Below are positions 57,813 through 64,000 of a stretch of DNA of 64,000 nucleotides, piece by piece. The stretch spans positions 18,404,662 to 18,468,661 of the forward strand of contig OZ022339.1 in NCBI GenBank assembly GCA_963989245.1, read 5' to 3'. Made by a program: the position numbers and the translations under genes. Source of the DNA: Nansenia antarctica. Lineage: Eukaryota > Chordata > Actinopteri > Argentiniformes > Microstomatidae. The number at the start of each line of letters is the position of its first letter. The first letter of the stretch is position 1. Below the pieces are notes generated by a model. That model searched no databases. It was not told where the DNA came from and worked only from the letters and a program-made list of their open reading frames with translations.

Positions 57813-58344
57813 GAAAAAAAAGAAAACACAACTTTGTCCAACAGATACAACTTTAGAGCAGAGTTTTCTTTAGAGCAGAGTTTTCATTTTCAGCAGTATT
57901 GGTGTAAATGTGATCCATGCATTTGGACGAGGCAGTGCTTGTTTTGTTAGTGTACACCCTGGTAGGTTGGTTCATAACCTGAACCAGAGTACAGAGTATG
58001 TTTAGGTCTCCCAGGATATTTCATATGCTCCCGCATATCCCTGTCCTTTCTGTAAATGCTGTGTCCCCAGTGTATCTCCACTGTGACATCGTCAAATGTA
58101 TTATCTAAATGAGTTTCAGAAAGGGCTAGAATGTGAATTTTGTCAGACGATCTATATCCTGAACTTTATTTCTTAGGCTCCATATATTCACATGAGCCAT
58201 GTTTTAGCCCTTTTTCGGGATGCGTTGACATAAACACGGTGTGAGAAAATCGATATTCCATCCAGTGTGTATTGCCTGAGATTATGAACCGATATTCTTG
58301 GCTGATCTTTCCTCTCCGGCAATCCTTTGGGAGGCAGAGTGGAC

Positions 58345-58985
58345 AATAAGGGTGTGTTCACTTTTGCTTCACTTGAATCGGAGTTTAGGATAAAATTCGC
58401 TTTGCTCTGCGTCGTTTGGAGCTGTGAGAACGCGCATTCGAAGTCGCTCCCGGAGCAAACAACCAACGCATGCTCCGCTTGAAAAGGGTGGTTTCGCTCC
58501 GATTAGAAACGACGCATCGAGGCTGTCCATAGGAAAACAACAGCGCATGCGTGCGTGTTGATCTGGATAAGAGCGGGACGAACGGGCAATTTTAAATTTT
58601 TCGGACCAATCAACTATCACGTCTGTTGCTTCGATATGTTACTTCGTTTACATAAAGGGCTGTGAGAATGCGAATCAGGCAAATAATTTCTGCAACAATG
58701 TTGCAAACTCATCCACTTGCTCCGGGTCCTGATTCAGACTTTCATGTGAGAACATGACCAAAGACATGAGCTGATGGCTAAATATTGTACTAGTACATTG
58801 TGTCAACAGTCTTATCCTGAGAAAGTTGAATGAAACTGTAATGGGCAAGGGAAAATCATTACCATAACATTGAATTAGAACCTTGCTGCAAACAATGTCT
58901 GCACGGCTCTAATTAAACACACCTGTCAGCCTCTTGATAATAGTTCCCATGGGATTCAGCATCTGATTAATTGCTGGGCCTACAG
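58345..58985. repeat. segmental duplication, inverted copy 2
   Basis: Reverse complement of 50100-50757, with small indels and about one difference per ten to fifteen bases by eye. TTTCATGTGAGAACATGACC is repeated again at 59009, suggesting a further local duplication. Confidence 0.75.
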
Positions 58986-59379
58986 ATTACCGGGTCCAGA
59001 TTACCGGATACTTTCATGTGAGAACATGACCTCAGTCTGTCGTATCACAGGAGTGCTGTGTCACCATGCCCGTGTTCCGCCCACACGGCTGGTAAGAGTT
59101 ATTGTGGATGAAAAAACGTCTGCTAAATGACTAAAACGTAATTGTGTATGGAACATGCAAAGAAATGCAGCACATGTTATCTGCTTCTACAACAATGGGG
59201 AATGGGAGAGAGCTCTGATCAAATGTTTGGATTGTTTATCTGGGGCAGATAAAAGAAGAATGCAGCCCTCCCAGGGACGCTTGGCTACGACACTCTTCAG
59301 TCAGACCAGAGCCCAAGGACAGATGACGACACCCACCAAGGCCTGTTTCTCTTTCATTCACCTGACACTGAAGGGACTA

Positions 59380-59412
<33 letters not shown>

Positions 59413-59936
59413 CAATAGACCTGTCGCTAAGCCACGCCCCCTTTGAAAACTCGGACAAACAAACAACGCTCGCTCAAATTCTTCACTGACAGTGACTGAC
59501 TGACCGACTGTGACTGAATTACATACCAACTCTTACCTTGAGGACACCAACATGAGCCCTGCTTACCCGTACCTCCGCCGTTCTGTTCGTGGTGATTTTA
59601 GAGGCAATAGATTATTTTTGCCCCGCGCATATTGCTATGAATAGTTCGAAGCTAGGTGCTTGCACGTTAGGTGCGAGAATGCTCGGTTAACCCATTAGCG
59701 GGAACATTATTTGTTTCACAAAATAGGCTGATTTAATTGACCATGAACATCAGAGACATACATTACGAATGTTCATCTAAAATACTCTATACTGAGCACT
59801 GGTATAAGAACATGAACCAGAGAACAGCAGTAAATGCAATAACCCACAGTCGTCGCTGATGATGTTGCATTTTCGATTACGGGATTAAAGGGACCGGCGA
59901 CGGGCGAAGAGAGAAATCCAAATGTCCCGCTAAATT

Positions 59937-60263
59937 CGGACCAATCACAAAACTGTTTTGAAAGCGCGCCACCGCGCGCCGCGCGCCTGTTGAGAGCGAT
60001 TCAGTCTCGATTGCAGTGCGAACACAAACGACGAGGTTAATTGTAACATATTGTAACTAACTACGCCCTAAATCGTAACGAAATGTAGGTCTGGAAGCGG
60101 CCTAAATCTAGCTTCAATCTGCTTTTTTTCTGTTCTCCGGTCATAATAACTCGCTGCCTTTCTGCGCAGCCTGAATCAAAGTGGACTGTCTGAATCAATT
60201 AGTGTCGGAGGAAATTCATTCGTGGCGGCCCGCCACAAATAAATGCTTATAGAGGAAACACTG
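59937..60263. mobile_element. second, truncated copy of the CAGTGTTTCC element
   Basis: Reverse complement of about 41796-42120, ending AGAGGAAACACTG at 60263. The other terminus is missing. It includes a GCGCGCCACCGCGCGCCGCG block absent from the first copy. Confidence 0.75.
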
Positions 60264-60291
60264 CACTCTTAAGGTGTCTATTAGCAATTTA

Positions 60292-60431
60292 CAGGGATGC
60301 AAACTGGTGATGGCCCAAAAAGGTGACAAATTTGTTTTTGCCTGAAGACAAAGAACATTTATGAAAATTGTTGACCTATTTTGAGGTAGAAACGGCTAAA
60401 ACGGCTAAAAGGTGTCAAGTTTGCACCCCTG
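60292..60431. mobile_element. MITE, 140 bp, CAGGGGTGCAAACTGGTGAT family, copy 2
   Basis: Left end CAGGGATGCAAACTGGTGAT and right end GTGTCAAGTTTGCACCCCTG; flanks share AATTTA (60286-60291, 60432-60437), again 6 bp. It is a shorter internal-deletion version of copy 1. Confidence 0.75.
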
Positions 60432-60479
60432 AATTTAAAAAGTCAGAGACCCCGGTTTTCGGTGTAGGGCCTCCAACCC

Positions 60480-60861
<382 letters not shown>

Positions 60862-62574
60862 GAACATGCAAAGAAATGCAGCATAAGTTATCTGCTTCTA
60901 AAATAATGGGGGATGGGATAGACATCTGATAAAATGATTGGATTGCAAAAAAAAAGAAAAGCCATCAGAATTAATTGGAAGATGATTGTATGGGCCTGAC
61001 TACTGCCTGGAGTGGACCACTTACAGAGCAGGTGTTGTTTACTACATGTTGTAAGGTATAAAATAACAAAGACAATACAGAATAGTCACACAGCTGGCTG
61101 GGCATGCCGAAACCGTCGCTAGAGCGCAACACACATTGCACTTGGTTGAACTTGTTGTTGTCATTTTGGTAGGAATCACGCGTATACAATTATTTCCTGC
61201 CTTTCCAGCACACTGACTGCGTCACTCAACGCTGGCGTTGTTGAACAACTGAGTCTAAGGTTAGCCTAACAGGCCACCATTGTTTCTGGGGGAAGAGAGG
61301 ACTCAAGGAAGTAGGGGGGGTAGTCAATGAGAGTTTTACAAACGACAGGTTGAAAATTCAACAATCCCAGGGGGCTTTTTACTACTTCACTGCTCAGTGA
61401 TGAGCTCAACCAGGAGGGGGCACGACTACCACAGCCCTGGAGGGCCAAACTTAGTGGAAAAGCTGACAGACTGTCTGATGGGGCTGGGATCTCTCTCTCT
61501 CTCTCTCTTCCTACCCTTGCATGGAGGCCTGTGCAGTACAAAACTGAGACCCTTTCCCCGTCAATAGTCCAATATCACAGGCAGACCCCACCCCCCCCCC
61601 CCCTCAGGGGGGGCTTTACCGCCACTTCATATAGAAATTTGAGTCTGAGAAGAACCCCTGGGAGGCTGGTGAGGATATTGAACAGAGACACTTCTAATCC
61701 AGAGCCAAGCTGTTCTTTTATTGCTTTTAGTTGATTTATTTTATTTTTATAGCCTGGAGTCAAACCCCGACGCTCTCCAGTCAAAGCACTGACTGATTCA
61801 CCAAAGCAAGTATTAGCCTAGCGCACACGCACGCACGCCTGTATCAACATACATACCCCACCCTCACAGCTGACAGTACAACTAGACAGAAGCCCATGTT
61901 AGATATATCAGATGAATTGATGCCAAATGGCAAAAACAACTGCTGCTAAAAAAACAACATCTAATTGTGGGTTTCTTATTATTACAAGGCACTGCTCAAG
62001 AAAAGCAAACATATGCCTTTCATTAAAGTTCACGGTGGCCATCTCTCTCCCTATAGCTATGTGCCTCTAGAGCATTTGCTGTGTACATAATGAAAGACAA
62101 ATCCTGTCTGTACACACGATGCTCCCACATACACTCCAGAGAGCTAGGAATAGTTGAAGCCACAACAGCCAGGGAAAACAAATAAGTAGCTAGGCTATGT
62201 GGCGAGATATTGACTTACTGTATTTAAAATGATTCAGCCATGTTCCATTAGCTGCTGTTAGGACGCTGGGAAAAAGAATAAAGGCCAGTAAACGAGGCAG
62301 TGTCTTTGCCAATGCCTTGTCATGCTATGAGTGCAAGTGTACTCACTACGGAAACAAGGAGTTTCAAGAGAATTAGTGTGGATATGTGTGTTTGTTTGTT
62401 CAGATGTGTCAGTGACAGTGTACCTGTACTAGTATGCACAATGGGCAAGTATGCGCTATGTGCAATCGGCGCAATCAGTAGAATCACTCAAGACCAGGGC
62501 AACCTTGGACACTCATGATAACAGCAGGGACCAGACTGCAACAATGTTCCTGCTGTGTAGCGGAGCCATGCAGT

Positions 62575-62815
62575 GACTCCATTCTTCCACATGTTGTTGT
62601 GTTATAGACTCAATTGTTTCAAGACTCCAAATGTTTGCAAAAGTGCATTTCAATTTCAATAGGCCTACATTAAAACCATTTTGTCGTTATGGGGAATTGT
62701 GTGTGGACTGATGGCAAAAAATGAACTTAATCTGTTTTAAATGTAGTCTATAACACAATACAATGGGGAAAAAGTGAAGGGGTCTGAATACTTTCTGAAG
62801 GCACTGTATATAGTA
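62575..62815 (+). mobile_element. Tc1-like 3' end fragment
   Basis: Contains GGGGTCTGAATACTTTCTGA AGGCACTGTA, the terminus of a Tc1-like family widespread in fish. An internal inverted match (TGTTATAGACTCAATTG and AGTCTATAACACAATAC) suggests a foldback-like deletion derivative. Confidence 0.7.
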
Positions 62816-63196
62816 TGTATGGCAGTAATAGATAATAAAAGCATTGAACTCATTTAGTGCCACGGGTGAATTTAATCACCCAAATTGTCAACATTCCAGA
62901 GTGCCACGGGTGAATTTATTCTCCAAAAATGCAAATGATTATGATGCATCATATTGCATCATATTAGGTAAATACAGCATAAAACTCTTGGCACTCTAGG
63001 TGGTGAGTGTTCTGGAATCGGCAGTGTGGTGAGTTAAGAGTGAGTTTGAAAAAAAGAAGACATACTGTGATGAAGCGTTGAACGTCAGATGAGGGCCTGA
63101 TGCCCAAAATACATTGGCATGGCCTTGTTCAAATCTCTGGAACCGTGCGTCTAAACATTCACATGACAATTACAGACAAGGACAGCCACTGGTCTT

Positions 63197-63199
<3 letters not shown>

Positions 63200-63271
<72 letters not shown>

Positions 63272-63272
63272 G
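63200..63272. repeat. (GA)n microsatellite
   Basis: GA run with one AAAG interruption. Confidence 0.95.
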
Positions 63273-63569
63273 GCAGGTGGATGAGAGAAGAGAGTGAGGC
63301 AGGGGGAGAGGGTCAGAAGAACGACTGGTAAAAAAAAGTAAAAATGTCGAGGCAGAAGCTTGGTAGACTGATGCGATGTTGTGACTCACACAGCACTGCC
63401 ACAGAACCAACTTCAAATTCTCCTCAACTAAAAAGGACAACATCAAATCCCCCCAAGGAAATAGCCTTCCGACAAAATGACAAAATTCTGACAAAAAGGA
63501 GCAGACAACATCCTAACAAATAAGCCAGTCCTGAGCCGTAGTGGAGGGGGATCTGGACGGTTAGTTGTA

Positions 63570-63687
63570 TGCTAGGCAGAGGAGGACATACTGTATGCTA
63601 GAGGTGGCAGTAGGCAGGGTGAGGCAGGGTACTTTGCTCTGCAGACAGCGAGCCAGGCCAGCAGCAATAACACGGCTGGGCTCCTCA
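63570..63687 (-). other. candidate first coding exon with signal-peptide-like start
   Basis: An ATG at 63687, just after a (CAG)n stretch, opens MRSPAVLLLLAWLAVCRA: one basic residue, a nine-plus-residue hydrophobic core and an A-x-A-like end typical of secretory signal peptides. The frame continues about 20 residues and stops near 63574. A weak donor (AAA|GTACCC, about 63630) could end the exon. The product is not recognised and the rest of any gene would lie outside or be hidden in introns. Chance occurrence is quite possible. Confidence 0.2.
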
Positions 63688-64000
63688 TTCCTCTGCTGCT
63701 GCTGCTGCTGCTGCTGCGTCCTGGTTGGAGAGAGGATTGTCACGCACGGGAGATCCCGGGCTGGAGGGAGTTAAGCCCACAGCCAGTCAGCAGCTGGTGG
63801 CAGGCACAGGGAGGTAGCCTAGCCCTAGCTAAAGCCTTGGCTGGGCTGGCTGGGCCTTGGTGGGTATGTAGCCTAACTGACGTTTTCTCAGCGATTAGGC
63901 TACTGCCTCCCAGCCTCTGAGTCACTCTCAGGCCCCGCTGCCAGGCTATTACAAGGGGAAGGTAAAGCAGCGCGAATACGAAGGAGGAGAAGGAGAGATT

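Larger units (their letters stand above)
60862..64000. other. non-coding stretch at the right edge
   Basis: Holds the Tc1 3' end, a twice-repeated GTGCCACGGGTGAATTTA (62859 and 62901), the GA repeat and the weak signal-peptide candidate. The last 400 bp are GC-richer and could be the upstream part of a gene outside the window. Confidence 0.45.

Overview
The window is vertebrate nuclear DNA, almost certainly from a teleost fish. The signs are one intron-rich gene with GT-AG introns, very many (CA)n and (GA)n microsatellites, several Tc1/mariner-like elements, many short hAT-like elements with 8-bp target duplications, tRNA-derived SINEs, and LINE 3' tails of the kinds common in fish genomes. 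Species cannot be fixed from the sequence alone. I see no prokaryotic-style gene organisation, no CRISPR array and no rRNA.

One protein-coding gene is firmly supported: a minus-strand orthologue of tjap1 (tight junction-associated protein 1, also PILT/TJP4), a relative of BEGAIN. Seven coding exons can be joined in frame: 36946-35348, 34577-34549, 26700-26539, 19016-18950, 9692-9585, 8796-8713 and 4395-2716. All junctions carry GT/AG dinucleotides and matching phases. They give 1243 codons including the stop (1242 aa). The start is confirmed by an in-frame upstream TGA, and the C-terminus carries the family's terminal motif. The main surprise is the first coding exon. It holds an approximately 480-residue Ser/Arg/Gly-rich segment that I do not recall from mammalian TJAP1, and an internal phase-0 donor at codon 56 that would skip it and give a mammalian-like protein of 765 aa.

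Layout: 1-2715 is the 3' UTR and 3' flank. From 2716 to 36946 lies the gene body, with introns full of mini- and microsatellites, a nested Tc1/LINE (about 15.1-17.3 kb), hAT-like elements, SINEs in a head-to-head palindrome (28.5-29.4 kb), and a BED-zinc-finger hAT remnant (26 kb). From 37004 to 64000 is the 5' side: a possible non-coding 5' exon at 47217-47384, and otherwise a repeat landscape. That landscape includes a Tc1-like element with long terminal inverted repeats (40.4-41.4 kb), several MITE pairs whose two copies both fall in this window, and inverted or direct segmental duplications (43.7/45.6 kb, 50.1/58.4 kb, 57.4/60.5 kb). A weak candidate signal-peptide first exon of an unknown gene lies at about 63.6-63.7 kb on the minus strand.

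No multi-gene system is visible. The features most worth a second look are the enlarged, possibly alternatively spliced tjap1 N-terminus, a MITE family with apparent 6-bp target duplications, a MITE with telomere-like arms, and a fragment fitting a Penelope-type hammerhead ribozyme core.
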